Shown here: one piece after another, positions 50,315 to 60,288 of the stretch | How the letters are laid out: each line of letters starts with the position of its first letter | Position numbering within the stretch: the first letter of the stretch is position 1 | Assembly: GCA_018114805.1 (NCBI GenBank) | Contig: CP073042.1 | Span: forward strand, 1,426,001 to 1,490,000 | Direction of reading: 5' to 3' | Length of the DNA: 64,000 bases | Source of the DNA: Candidatus Streptomyces philanthi | GTDB lineage: Bacteria; Actinomycetota; Actinomycetes; Streptomycetales; Streptomycetaceae | Position numbers and translations under genes: made by a program | Notes under the pieces: generated by a model | What the model was told of the DNA's origin: nothing | What the model saw: only the letters and a program-made list of their open reading frames with translations | Databases searched by the model: none

Positions 50315-51655
50315 ATGACCGGCACCGACGATGTACTCCTTGTCCACGGCGGCACCCCGCTGGAGGGCGAGATCCGGGCCCGGGGCGCGAAGAACCTCGT
50401 GCCCAAGGCCATGGTCGCCGCACTGCTCGGCAGCGGGCCCAGCCGGCTGCGCAACGTGCCCGACATCCGTGACGTACGCGTCGTGCGCGGGCTGCTGCAG
50501 CTCCACGGGGTGACGGTGCGCCCCGGGGAGGAGGCGGGCGAGCTGGTGTTGGACCCGTCACATGTGGAGAGCGCCAACGTCGCGGACATCGACGCACACG
50601 CCGGTTCGTCGCGCATCCCGATCCTGTTCTGCGGCCCGCTGCTGCACCGCCTCGGCCACGCCTTCATCCCCGGGCTCGGCGGCTGTGACATCGGCGGCCG
50701 GCCGATCGACTTTCACTTCGAGGTGTTGCGGCAGTTCGGCGCGACCATCGAGAAGCGGGCCGACGGCCAGTACCTGGAGGCCCCGCAGCGGCTGCGCGGC
50801 TGCAAGATCCGGCTGCCGTACCCGTCGGTCGGCTCCACCGAGCAGGTGCTGCTGACGGCGGTGCTGGCGGAGGGCGTCACCGAGCTGTCCAACGCGGCGG
50901 TTGAGCCGGAGATCGAGGACCTCATCTGCGTACTGCAGAAGATGGGCGCGATCATCTCCATGGACACCGACCGCACCATCCGGATCACTGGCGTGGACCG
51001 GCTCGGCGGCTACAACCACCGCGCCCTGCCGGACCGCCTGGAGGCCGCGTCCTGGGCCAGCGCCGCACTCGCCACCGAGGGCAACATCTACGTCCGGGGC
51101 GCCCAGCAGCGGTCCATGATGACCTTCCTCAACACCTACCGGAAGGTCGGCGGCGCCTTCGAGATCGACGACGAGGGCATCCGCTTCTGGCACCCCGGCG
51201 GCCCGCTGAACGCCATCGCCCTGGAGACCGACGTCCACCCCGGCTTCCAGACCGACTGGCAGCAGCCGCTGGTCGTCGCGCTGACCCAGGCGTCGGGCCT
51301 GTCGATCGTGCACGAGACGGTGTACGAGTCCCGGCTCGGCTTCACCTCGGCGCTGAACCAGATGGGCGCCCACATCCAGCTCTACCGCGAGTGCCTCGGC
51401 GGCTCCGCCTGCCGCTTCGGCCAGCGCAACTTCCTTCACTCCGCGGTCGTCTCCGGGCCCACCAAGCTGCAGGGCGCCGACCTGGTCATCCCCGACCTGC
51501 GCGGCGGCTTCTCGTACCTGATCGCCGCGCTGGCGGCGCAGGGCACCTCCCGGGTGCACGGCATCGACCTGATCAACCGGGGCTACGAGAACTTCATGAG
51601 CAAGCTGGGCGACCTGGGCGCGAAGGTGGAGCTGCCGGGCGCCGGCGCCCGCTGA
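50315..51655 (+). CDS. murA: UDP-GlcNAc 1-carboxyvinyltransferase
   Basis: 446 residues, full length. It adds enolpyruvyl from PEP to UDP-GlcNAc, the first committed step of peptidoglycan synthesis. Visible sites: GAKNLVPKAM (Lys26, Asn27), RIPILFCGPLL, and the loop Cys124 in LGGCDIGGRP that reacts with PEP (and with fosfomycin). Both halves of the inside-out barrel are present (ALPDRLEAASWASAALATEG, TDWQQPLVVALTQASGLSIV, DLRGGFSYLIAALAAQG). Start ATG 50315, with AAGGAACG before it. Intact. Confidence 0.97.
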   Translation: MTGTDDVLLVHGGTPLEGEIRARGAKNLVPKAMVAALLGSGPSRLRNVPDIRDVRVVRGLLQLHGVTVRPGEEAGELVLDPSHVESANVADIDAHAGSSRIPILFCGPLLHRLGHAFIPGLGGCDIGGRPIDFHFEVLRQFGATIEKRADGQYLEAPQRLRGCKIRLPYPSVGSTEQVLLTAVLAEGVTELSNAAVEPEIEDLICVLQKMGAIISMDTDRTIRITGVDRLGGYNHRALPDRLEAASWASAALATEGNIYVRGAQQRSMMTFLNTYRKVGGAFEIDDEGIRFWHPGGPLNAIALETDVHPGFQTDWQQPLVVALTQASGLSIVHETVYESRLGFTSALNQMGAHIQLYRECLGGSACRFGQRNFLHSAVVSGPTKLQGADLVIPDLRGGFSYLIAALAAQGTSRVHGIDLINRGYENFMSKLGDLGAKVELPGAGAR

Positions 51656-51684
51656 ACGCACACCGGTCACCCCGCGCACCGCCG

Positions 51685-51718
51685 CCCCGCTCCCGGGCCG
51701 TACCGCCCGGGAGCGGGG
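51685..51718 (+). terminator. murA terminator
   Basis: CCCCGCTCCCGGGC (51685-51698) pairs perfectly with GCCCGGGAGCGGGG (51705-51718). No T run, as is common in streptomycetes. Confidence 0.8.
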
Positions 51719-52356
51719 CGGCGCGCTGTCGTGCGCCCGGCCTCGGACACCCGGCGGCGCGAGCTGCCGCCCGGGGCGCGAGCCGCCGGCCGTGGGCCAC
51801 AGGCCGCCCACATATCGCGAAGCCCGCGGGTCCGCTAAGAATGATCATGGCCGTAAATAGCCGCTCGATCGCGCGCACGGCAAACGTTTTCAGCCAGCCT
51901 CCGCGCCCGCCCCGAACCGCCCGCCCAACCCCACGCGAACCGGCCGCCGCGTCCCGCTCCCCCGCCCCAGGGTAAGCCGAAAGAGCGCCCCGCAACGGCC
52001 CCGGCCGCCACTCCGCGCCGCCCGGCCGGGCCCACGCGGCGCCGGCACCGGCCCCACTGGCCCAGTCCCCCGCCCCGCCACGGCGGCTTTCCGTGGGCCG
52101 ACGGAACAGCCCCGTCCGTCGCCGCGGACCCGCCCGCCGGGCTTCCCGGCCAGCGCACGCCCCGAAGCCGCCTCAGGCCGCCCCACAGGCCCTTTCGTAC
52201 GCCTCTCGTACGCCCACAGGCCGCTGGGAAGCACACCTTCCGGCGCCCGACGGGCCGCTGGGCGGCAGAAGGGGGGCCAGTGGGCGGCGGAACGGGGCGG
52301 GCCGGATGGCGCGGCGAGCGGGCGAAGTGGCCCACGCCACACGGGGTGCGCACACG
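51719..52356. other. Intergenic between convergent murA and HU genes
   Basis: No frame looks like a real protein on either strand (Arg/Pro-rich frames only). A short AT-richer island lies at 51830-51895 (GAATGATCATGGCCGTAAAT). It could hold a small RNA, but there is no direct support. Confidence 0.35.
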
Positions 52357-52394
52357 GCAGGGGGGGCCACCCGCTACGGGTGGCGGCCCCTGCC
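52357..52394 (-). terminator. HU gene terminator
   Basis: GGCAGGGG with CCCCTGCC, and inside it GCCACCCG with CGGGTGGC around a 3-base loop, 15 bases after the HU stop. Confidence 0.8.
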
Positions 52395-52408
52395 ATGCGT
52401 GTCGGGAC

Positions 52409-52687
52409 TCAGCCCTTGGCGGCTTCCTTGAGCTTGGAGCCCGCGGAGACCTTCACGCTGTAACCGGCTGGGATCTGGATGGGGTCGCCGGTCTGCGGGT
52501 TGCGCGCGGTACGAGCGGCACGGTGGGTGCGCTCGAAGGTCAGGAAGCCGGGGATGGTGACCTTCTCGTCGCCCTTAGCAACGACCTCACCGACGGTCTC
52601 GGCGAGCGCGGCCAGCACGGCGTCCGCGTCCTTACGAGTCACCTCGGCGCGGTCGGCCAGCGCGGCCACCAGCTCACTGCGGTTCAT
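52409..52687 (-). CDS. hupA: HU-family nucleoid protein
   Basis: 92 residues: NRSELVAALADRAEVTRKDA, VTIPGFLTFERTHRAARTAR, NPQTGDPIQIPAGYSVKVSA. This is the short HU (HupA type), without the Lys-rich tail of HupS. It binds and bends DNA without sequence preference. ATG at 52687. Position between murA and malic enzyme matches the S. coelicolor hupA region as I recall it. Intact. Confidence 0.95.
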   Translation of the reverse strand: MNRSELVAALADRAEVTRKDADAVLAALAETVGEVVAKGDEKVTIPGFLTFERTHRAARTARNPQTGDPIQIPAGYSVKVSAGSKLKEAAKG

Positions 52688-52707
52688 GTTGTACTCCCGT
52701 GTTCTTC

Positions 52708-52745
52708 TTGCCAATGAGGCGTGAGATTGCCAATGAGGCGTGAGA
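52708..52745. repeat. Perfect 19-bp tandem repeat upstream of the HU gene
   Basis: TTGCCAATGAGGCGTGAGA occurs twice head to tail (52708-52726, 52727-52745), 20 bases before the HU start codon, in the 5' leader. Confidence 0.9.
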
Positions 52746-53064
52746 TCGAAGCCGATGCTGCGAGGGCCCTCGGACAGTCCCCGGACCCGGGTCCGATCTT
52801 TCGATCTTTCCGCGCCCCTGGGGGTCCCCCCCCTGGACTTCAGTCCTCGGGGGAGCATCCTGCCCGCACCTATGGCGCGAAAGCCAATCCGGCACCCTGG
52901 GGAGTCACACGAAAAGCGCCACTGCCTCATTGTGATGACGCTCCGTCCGCACCTGGCAGCACACCGCAGGGTTCGCTTCGCGTCTTGCTCAGGGGCTGCG
53001 GCCGTTGTGCTGCCCGCCACCCTACGGCCGCCCGAGCGACCCCTCGCACCGCGACGCGCCGTGC
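52746..53064. other. HU gene promoter region
   Basis: No gene. A C-run (GGTCCCCCCCC) and a short duplicate (GATCTTTC twice at about 52796-52811) occur. The promoter is likely in the AT-richer part around 52910-52945. Confidence 0.4.
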
Positions 53065-54486
53065 CTAGACCGCCGTGGTGCCGGTCACAGCCTTGGCGGC
53101 GTCCCGTACGGCACCGGCCACCGCGCCCGCGACCTTGTCGTTGAAGACGGACGGGATGATGTAGTTCGTGTTCAGCTCGTCGTCGAGCACGACGTCGGCC
53201 AGCGCCCGCGCGGCGGCCAGCATCATCTTCGTGTTCACCGTGCGTGACTGCGCGTCGAGCAGACCGCGGAAGACGCCCGGGAAGACGAGCACGTTGTTGA
53301 TCTGGTTCGGGAAGTCCGAGCGACCCGTGGCGACCACGGACGCGGTCTGCCTGGCCACCGCCGGGTCCACCTCGGGGTCCGGGTTGGCCAGCGCGAAGAC
53401 GATCGCGCCTGCGGCCATCGCGGCCACGTCCTCGCCGCCGAGCACGTTGGGCGCGCTGACGCCGATGAAGACGTCCGCGCCGACGACGGCCTGCTTGAGG
53501 GTGCCGGTGACGTTCTCCGGGTTGGTGTTGTCCGCGATCCAGCGCAGCGGCGAGTCCGGGTCAGCGTCCACGAGGTCGTGCCGCCCAGAGTATACCACGC
53601 CGTGGATGTCGGCGACGACCGCGTGCCGCACGCCGGCCGCGATGAGCAGCTTCAGGATGGCCGTACCGGCCGCGCCCGCGCCGGACATGACGACCCGTAC
53701 GTCCTCGGTCTTCTTGCCCACCACGCGCAGCGCGTTAGTCAGCGCCGCGAGCACCACGATGGCCGTGCCGTGCTGGTCGTCGTGGAAGACCGGGATGTCC
53801 AGCGCCTCGCGCAGCCGGGCCTCGATCTCGAAGCAGCGGGGCGCCGAGATGTCCTCCAGGTTGATGCCGGCGAAGCCCGGGGCGACGGCCTTGACGATCT
53901 CCACGATGGCGTCGGTGTCCTGGGTGTCCAGGCACAGCGGCCACGCGTCGATCTCCGCGAACCGCTTGAACAGCGCGGCCTTGCCCTCCATCACCGGCAG
54001 CGCGGCCTTGGGGCCAATGTTGCCGAGTCCCAGCACGGCCGAGCCGTCGGTGACCACGGCGACGCTGTTGCGCTTGATGGTGAGCCGGCGCGCGTCCTCG
54101 GGGTTCTCGGCGATGGCCTGGCAGACCCGGGCGACGCCGGGCGTGTAGATCATGGAGAGGTCGTCACGGTTGCGGATCGGGTGCTTGGACGACATCTCGA
54201 TCTTGCCGCCGAGGTGCATGAGGAACGTACGGTCCGAGACCTTGCCCAGGGCCACGCCCTCGATGCCGCGCAGCTTCTCGACGATCTCGTCGGCGTGCGC
54301 GGTGGACGTCGCGGCGATGGTGACGTCGATCCGCAGCTTCTCGTGTCCCGAGGCGGTGACGTCGAGGCCGGTGACCGATCCGCCGGAGGACTCCACGGCG
54401 GTGGTGAGCTGGCTGACCGCGGTCCCGCTCGCGGGGACCTCCAGCGGGACCGTCATCGAGTACGAGACGCTAGGCGCCGTTGCCAT
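53065..54486 (-). CDS. NAD(P)-dependent malic enzyme with N-terminal ACT domain
   Basis: 473 residues. An ACT domain (residues about 5-85: YSMTVPLEVPASGTAVSQL, DEIVEKLRGIEGV) precedes the malic enzyme core: SKHPIRNRDDLSMIYTPGVA, KRNSVAVVTDGSAVLGLGNI, CFEIEARLREALDIPVFHDD and the nucleotide loop VVMSGAGAAGTAIL. It converts malate to pyruvate and CO2 for reducing power. The ACT domain suggests amino-acid control. ATG at 54486. Intact and in its usual place next to HU. Confidence 0.94.
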   Translation of the reverse strand: MATAPSVSYSMTVPLEVPASGTAVSQLTTAVESSGGSVTGLDVTASGHEKLRIDVTIAATSTAHADEIVEKLRGIEGVALGKVSDRTFLMHLGGKIEMSSKHPIRNRDDLSMIYTPGVARVCQAIAENPEDARRLTIKRNSVAVVTDGSAVLGLGNIGPKAALPVMEGKAALFKRFAEIDAWPLCLDTQDTDAIVEIVKAVAPGFAGINLEDISAPRCFEIEARLREALDIPVFHDDQHGTAIVVLAALTNALRVVGKKTEDVRVVMSGAGAAGTAILKLLIAAGVRHAVVADIHGVVYSGRHDLVDADPDSPLRWIADNTNPENVTGTLKQAVVGADVFIGVSAPNVLGGEDVAAMAAGAIVFALANPDPEVDPAVARQTASVVATGRSDFPNQINNVLVFPGVFRGLLDAQSRTVNTKMMLAAARALADVVLDDELNTNYIIPSVFNDKVAGAVAGAVRDAAKAVTGTTAV

Positions 54487-54837
54487 GGCCGACTTCCTCT
54501 GCTTTCCCTTGTTCCCTTGGAACGCGGCCACGCTGGGCGGGCCACGTCTGTTGATGCTCCCACTTACCAGTCGGTACTGGGTAACCACCCCGCGTCCAGC
54601 AGATGGCGGAAACAGCTTTCCACGATACGAGACCAGACGAGCCCCCGGAAGTCCTTTCCGGCCCCGTGCGACGGCATCTCCGGGCGGGATTGGCTTGTGC
54701 GCTGAGTTTGTTAGCCTGGACGTGACGCCGGCTCGATCCAAGCCCCCGGGCCCAACCATGGTCGCTACGAGCGACCACTTGCCGCGAGGCGAGCATGGCG
54801 GGTCGGCGTCACCTAAACGTTCGGGTCGGGCGCCTCA

Positions 54838-54893
54838 CCCCGGGCGGCGTCCGCCCGACGCGCGTTCCGGCCCCGGGCGGACGCCGCCCGGGG
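54838..54893 (-). terminator. Very strong hairpin after the HelD-like gene
   Basis: A 20-bp perfect stem (54838-54857 with 54874-54893), core CGGGCGGCGTCCGCCCG, loop of 16 bases, 12 bases after the stop. Confidence 0.85.
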
Positions 54894-54904
54894 CCGCGGC
54901 GCGG

Positions 54905-57459
54905 CTAGTCCCGCAGCAGCTCCGGCACGCCCGCGGCGTCGGGCTCGTCCCGCTCGCCGGAGAGCACGGTCAGTCGCTGGGTGGCCCGCGTCAGCGCCAC
55001 GTACAGCACCCGCAGCCCGGCCGGGGACTCGTCGGCGATCTCCGCCGGCGAGACCACCACCTTGGCGTCGTACTCCAGGCCCTTGGCCTCCAGGCTGCCG
55101 AGCACCACGACCCGGCCGCGCGGCTCGCCCGCGTCGCCGACGCCGGTACCGGCGTCCGCGTCGTCCCCGGTCAGCCCCGCCAGCCAGGCGCGGGCCTCGC
55201 CGCGGCGGTCCATCGCGACCACCACGCCAACCGTCCCGTCCACCTCGGTTAGCAGCCGCCGCACCTCCGCGCGCAGCACGGCGCCCGGATCGTCGCCGAG
55301 CACCACGAAGCGCGGGGTGAGGCCGGTGGAGCGGACGGCGGTGGGGGGCCCAGTGCCGGGCATAGCGAGGGCGAGCACCTTGGCCGCCAACTCGGCGACC
55401 TCGGCCAGGTTGCGGTAGTTCACGGTGAGCTGGAAGCGGCGCCACGGACGGGTGCCCAGCGCCTCGTCGTGGGCGGCGGCCGCCTCGTCCGGGTCGGACC
55501 AGGAACTCTGCGCTGGATCGCCGACCACCGTCCAGGTGGCCTGCCGGCCCCGCCATGCGCCACTGCATGGGCGTCAGGCCCTGCGCCTCGTCCACGATGA
55601 CGTGCGCGTAGTGCGTGCGCCCCTCGTCTCGCAGCCGCTCAATCTGCTCCGCCTGGCTGGGCCGGCTGGCGAACCGGTCGGCCGTAGGTGGACAGCTCCT
55701 CCAGGCCGGTGAGCTGGTCCAACGGGTCCGCCTCGCGCCTACGGGGACGGGCCGGGGTGCCGAGCAGCGTGTGCAACTCGTCGAGCAGGGCCACGTCGTG
55801 CACCGACAGCGGGCCGCCGCCGGGGGCCAGGCGCCGCAACGAGCGGGCGACCAGCCGCACCTCGCGCTGGGGCAGCACCCGGCCCCGGCCGCCGCCGCCC
55901 GCCCCCGACCAGCGGGCCAGCCGCTTCTCGCCGGCCATCGCGGCCAGCACCCGGCGCGGCGTCAACTCGGGCCACCACGCGGCGAGGAAGTCGGTGAACT
56001 CCGTCTCCGTCGCGATGTCCTCGTCGAACGCCTCGCGCGCCTCGGCCGCCAACTCCGGGTCCTGGTAGCGGCGCGGCCCGCCCGAGGCGGAGCACAGCGC
56101 GTCGAGCAGCAGCCGTCTCGCGCGCGGGCGCATCAGGTTCACCGGCGCGGTGCCGCTGAGCACCGCCTGCCGGATCTGCCGCAGCTTCTGCGCGTCCAGC
56201 TCGATCCGGGCGCCGAACGCCACCATCCGCAGGCGGTCGGGCGGCCCGCCGCCCGCGCGCTGGCCGTCGACGCCGAGCCCGTCGAAGCTGAGCTGCCCCT
56301 CCCCGTCGCCGTCCTCGTCGGCTCCGGTCAGCGGCGTGGGCACGGGCAGCGTGAGCGCGCCCCTGGCAGCCTTGCGCAGCACCTTCGCCATCCGGATGGA
56401 GCCCTTGACCCGGGCAATGGCCGGCTCGTCGTACGCCGGCGCACCACTGCCGCCCCCGGCGCCGCCGCGCTCGGACGGCTCGGCCGCCTCGGAGAGGGAG
56501 CCGAGCGCCCGGATGGCGACCTGCCCCTCCTCGCCGAGCGAGGGCAGCACGCCCTCGGTGTACGCGACGAGTAGCGGGGTCGGGCTGACGATGAGGATGC
56601 CGCCCGCGTACCGGCGCCGGTCCTGGTACAGCAGGTAGGCGGCGCGGTGCAGGGCCACGGCGGTCTTGCCGGTGCCGGGCCAGCCCTCGATCTCGGTCAC
56701 GGAGTTGGCCGGCGCGCGGATCACCAGGTCCTGTTCGGCCTGGATGGAGGAGACGATGTCGCGCATGGTGTGCCCGCGGGCCCAGCCGAGCGCGGCCATC
56801 AAGGCGCCGTCGCCGATGATCGACAGCGGCTCCCCGTCGAGCGAGGCGGTCAGCTCGGGACGGAGCAGGTCGTCCTCCACGCTGAGCACCTTGCGCCCCT
56901 TGCTGCGGATGACGCGCCGGCGCACCACCCGCCCCGGCGCGACCGAGGTCGCCCTGTAGAACGGCGCGGCCGCCGCCGCGCGCCAGTCGATGACCAGCGG
57001 CGTGTACTCGGCGTCGAGCACGCCGAGCCGCCCGATGTGCAGCGTCTCGGCAATGTCGGCGTGCGGCTCGCCGGTGTTGTCGGCGCGTACGGCATCGTCC
57101 GCGGGCTCGACGGAGGTCTACGCGCCGTCCGGGCCGCGCTTGCCGTCCTTGCCGAGCAGCAGGTCGATGCGGCCGAAGAGGAAGTCCTCGAACTCGTTGT
57201 TCAACCGGTTCAGGTGAACCCAGGCGCGGAAGACCTGCGCGTCGCGCTCGGCGAGCGCGCCCGGCGTGCCCACCTGGCCCCCCTTGGCCGCGTCGTCCAT
57301 CAAGTACTCGGCCTCGTGGATCTTCTCCTCAAGTCGCCGGTAGACCCGGTTGAGATGTCGCTGCTCGACCCGGATCTCCCGGTCACGGGCACCCTCGGTC
57401 CCGGACTCGGCGTGCCGGGACGTGGCGGATGCTGCGTGCGTGGCGTTGTGCGCGGCCAC
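54905..57459 (-). pseudogene. HelD/UvrD-like ATPase (RNA polymerase recycling type), TAG and frameshifts
   Basis: GTG 57459 after GAAGGGGG. The N-terminal coiled coil (EQRHLNRVYRRLEEKIHEAE) is followed by TAG at 57118-57120, where relatives probably have Tyr, then the same frame continues: DIAETLHIGRLGVLDAEYTP, Walker A EGWPGTGKTAVALHR, ILIVSPTPLLVAYTEGVLPS. Indels near 55680 and 55530 break the C-terminal half (VDEAQGLTPMQWRM, SLEAKGLEYDAKVVVSPAEI, LYVALTRATQRLTVL). Family members remove RNA polymerase from DNA and can give rifampicin tolerance. Most domains persist, so loss is recent or a sequence error. Confidence 0.87.
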
Positions 57460-57967
57460 CCAGGCCCCCTTCTGTGTGCGTAGGGCAGCCGTCAACCCTA
57501 CGCGAACCGGGGCACTCCGCGCACACCTCGGTGCCCGCCCAGTGGAGCACGCGGCGGGTCCGCCGCCCTCGCGGCGCCGCCCGAGCCGGGCCGACACCGC
57601 GCCGCGAGCCGCGCCAGCCGGCACCCGGGGCCGCGCGCTCGGGCCGGTTCTCGGAGGCGGCCACGCGGGGCGCACGTCAGGGGGTGGCCAGGGACGCGCG
57701 GAAGGGCGCCCCCCGGCTGCCGCCCGGGACACGGGCGGCAGCCGGGGGGGCCGGCCGCCTTCACCTTCCGTTACGCGGCGGTCAGTTCACCGCCGGTAGC
57801 AGCGAGGAGATGAAGGCACCGCCGACCCGCGCACACAGGCCCCGGGCCCCCGACCGGGGCCTGTGGCCCCTCCACGTTCTCACATCAACTCCTTTTGTGC
57901 GTGCATTAATTGATGACACATCAGGAACGTCCGGCTCCGCCTCGCGCACGACGCACGCCCCGCGTGG
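57460..57967. other. Intergenic upstream of the HelD-like gene
   Basis: No gene is supported. A possible hairpin is made by GGGCGCCCCCCGGCTGCCG and CGGCAGCCGGGGGGGCC (about 57702-57755). An AT-richer patch lies at 57880-57915. Confidence 0.4.
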
Positions 57968-58566
57968 TCAGCTGCAGGCGGCCACCGCGCGTCTGCGGTG
58001 GCGGGCCACCCGCTCCCGGTTGCCGCACACCTCGCTGGAGCACCAACGGCGGCGCCGGCCGCGCGAGGTGTCCCAGGTAGATCACCGCGCACGCCTCCCC
58101 CTCGCAGCGGCGCAACTGCCCGCGCGCCCGTTGGTCGGTGAGCAGGTCCACCGCGTCCCTGGCGATCTGGGCGAGCAGCGCGCCGCAGTCGGGGCGGGCG
58201 GCGAGCGTACGCACCAGGGTGCCGTCCGCGGCCCGAACCGCCCGCACGACCGGCGGCGCGGCGCTGGCCAGCGCGTTGACCCGGGCCACGTCGGCGTCGG
58301 TGGCCCGCCCGTCGAGTTCGGCGCACACGACGCGGCCCAGCAAGGTCCCACAGCGCGTGGAAGCGGGCGAGCCAACCGGCGTCCACGGCGTCCAGCCGTA
58401 CGCCCGGCGGCAGCAGACCCGCGCCGAGCAGCCACTGGCCGAGCCGGCCGGGCCCGTCCAGCCGCTCGACGGGCTCGTCGCCGAGCCGGCCGCCGACCGT
58501 GGCCACCAGGTCGAGACAGACCCGTCCGGCGTCGAAACGCAGCTCGTAAGAGGCCGAGACCGCCAT
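57968..58566 (-). pseudogene. CGNR zinc-finger / ABATE regulator, two frameshifts
   Basis: The start AVSASYELRFDAGRVCLDLV and ATVGGRLGDEPVERLDGP is the ABATE domain. After a shift near 58345 come LDGRATDADVARVNALASAA and QIARDAVDLLTDQRARG. After another near 58075 comes the CGNR finger, RRRWCSSEVCGNRERVARHR, ending at 57968. Joined length is about 200 residues. The family is a putative stress-induced transcription regulator. Confidence 0.82.
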
Positions 58567-58743
58567 CCGCCCACCACTCCCTCAGTGCCCGGGACGCACA
58601 GTGCCACCGGACGCCCGCGAGGAACCTCCGCTTCCAGAGTGCCGCCCCCGGCCCCCGGCCGGAACCCTCCCGACACGCCCGAGCGCGACACGCCACGGAC
58701 CCGCCCGGCCTCGGGCGGCTTCGGGCCGCGGCGCCCCCGCCCG

Positions 58744-59996
58744 CTAGGCTTCGCCGAGCCGCGCCCCGTCGTCCGGGCCCGGCTCCGGCGCCGCCAGCCG
58801 GTACCTGCGGTCGGCGACGGCCTCGACCAGCCCCGGCACGCCGAGCGCGGCGTCCAGCTCGGCCACCACCGCCCCGACCGCGTCCTCCCCGGCCGCCGGG
58901 TCGGGCAGCGCGCGCGACAGCTCGGCCGGCGTCACCACCCGGCCCGGGCGGCGGGCCAGCGCGCGCACCAGGGCGGCCTGGGCCGGCGTCACCGCACGCG
59001 GCTCGCCGTCCACGAGCGCCACCCGCCCCAGCACCGCCACACCGTGGCTCCCGACCCGCAGCACCGGCGCCCGCGCCGGAAGCTCCTGGCACAGCAACTG
59101 CGCCAGCGGCCCGAGCCGGAACCCGCTCGGGCGCCGCCGTGGGCACCTCGTACGCGGCCAGCGGCCGCGCGGTGACCGGGCCGACGCAGGCCGCCAGCAC
59201 GTCCCGGCGCAGCGCGTCCACCAGGGCGTCCCGCAGGGCACGCTGGTGGGCCCGGTGAAGCAGGCTGGTGGCCGCGGGCGCGCTGGTGAAGGTGACCGCG
59301 TCCACCGTACGGGCGACCGCGGCGTCGACCAGCCCGTCGAGCGGGCCCGGGTCCTCGGGCGGCAGCCGCCGGTAGACGGCACCCCGGCCACGTCGGCGCC
59401 CGCGTCCCGCAGGGCCGCCACGAACTCCGTGAGCGGCTCGCCGTGCAACTGCACCGCGATCCGGCTCCCGGCCACGCCGGTGGCCAGCAAGCGGTCGAGC
59501 ACCTCGGCCATCGACTCGGAGGCGGGCGACCAGTCCTCGGTCAGGCCGGCGGCCCGGACCGCGCCGCGCACCTTGGGCCCGCGGGCCAACAACTCCGCGC
59601 CGCGGAACCGGTCAAGGAGCGCGTCGCCCAGGCCCCAGCCGTCGGCGGCCTCGGCCCAGCCACGGAAGCCAACGGCGGTGGTGGCGATCACCATGTCGGG
59701 CGCGCGCTCGACCAACGCCCGGGTGGTGGAGGGGAGTTCACCGTCGTCGGCGAGGGGGACGGTGCGCATCGCGGGCGCGTGCACCACCGTGGCGCCGCGC
59801 CGCTCCAGGAGCGCGATCAGTTCCTCCGCGCGCCGGGCCGCCGTCACGCCGACGGTGAACCCGACGAGCGGCGTCCCCCCACGCCCCGCACCCCGCTCCC
59901 GGCCCCGTCCTCCCGTGCGCCCGCCTCGCCCCCGCCGTCCCGCTCGGGAACGCTCGCCCCGTCGGCTCCGGTCGGCTGGTCGTGGTCCGCCTGCAT
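58744..59996 (-). pseudogene. Uroporphyrinogen-III synthase fused to a winged-helix DNA-binding domain, frameshifted
   Basis: The HemD domain: LVGFTVGVTAARRAEELIAL, PDMVIATTAVGFRGWAEAAD, SRIAVQLHGEPLTEFVAALR, and in another frame DAVTFTSAPAATSLLHRAHQ. The C-terminal OmpR-type wing: VALVDGEPRAVTPAQAALVR, RRPGRVVTPAELSRALPDP, VEAVADRRYRL. Such fusions occur in actinobacteria and are annotated as HemD/response-regulator hybrids. Breaks fall in the G run near 59875 and near 59385 and 59125. Start ATG 59996 after GCGAGG. A separate general hemD may exist elsewhere. Confidence 0.85.
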
Positions 59997-60288
59997 CTGC
60001 CTCGCCCCTACCCGTCGTCCACCGCGCGCCGCCCGGCCCCGGCCGGCGCGGAGATCCGAGCCCACCAACGCCTCGGTCGGGCTCGATCCGCAGTATTTCC
60101 CGCCCGGTACGCCGCCGGCACCCACCGCCCACCCCCACCGACGGACGCTCATCCGCCGACGACCAAGCGTTTCCAGCCGATGGCCCGATGCGACCGGACG
60201 AAACCCCCCACTCACCTGCGGACCGAAGGCACCGTGAGCAACACTGTTCGCCGATCGATGCCGCTGAGCCGCAACACGGGGGATTTCC
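59997..60288. other. Divergent promoter region
   Basis: Separates the HemD-like gene from the plus-strand lipoprotein gene. No gene and no clear promoter consensus; AT content rises near 60225-60290. Confidence 0.35.

Noticed and set aside
51835..52353. A protein gene between murA and HU
   Set aside because: The open frames are Arg/Pro/Gly-rich in all readings and overlap the HU terminator; convergent ends of two genes do not need one.
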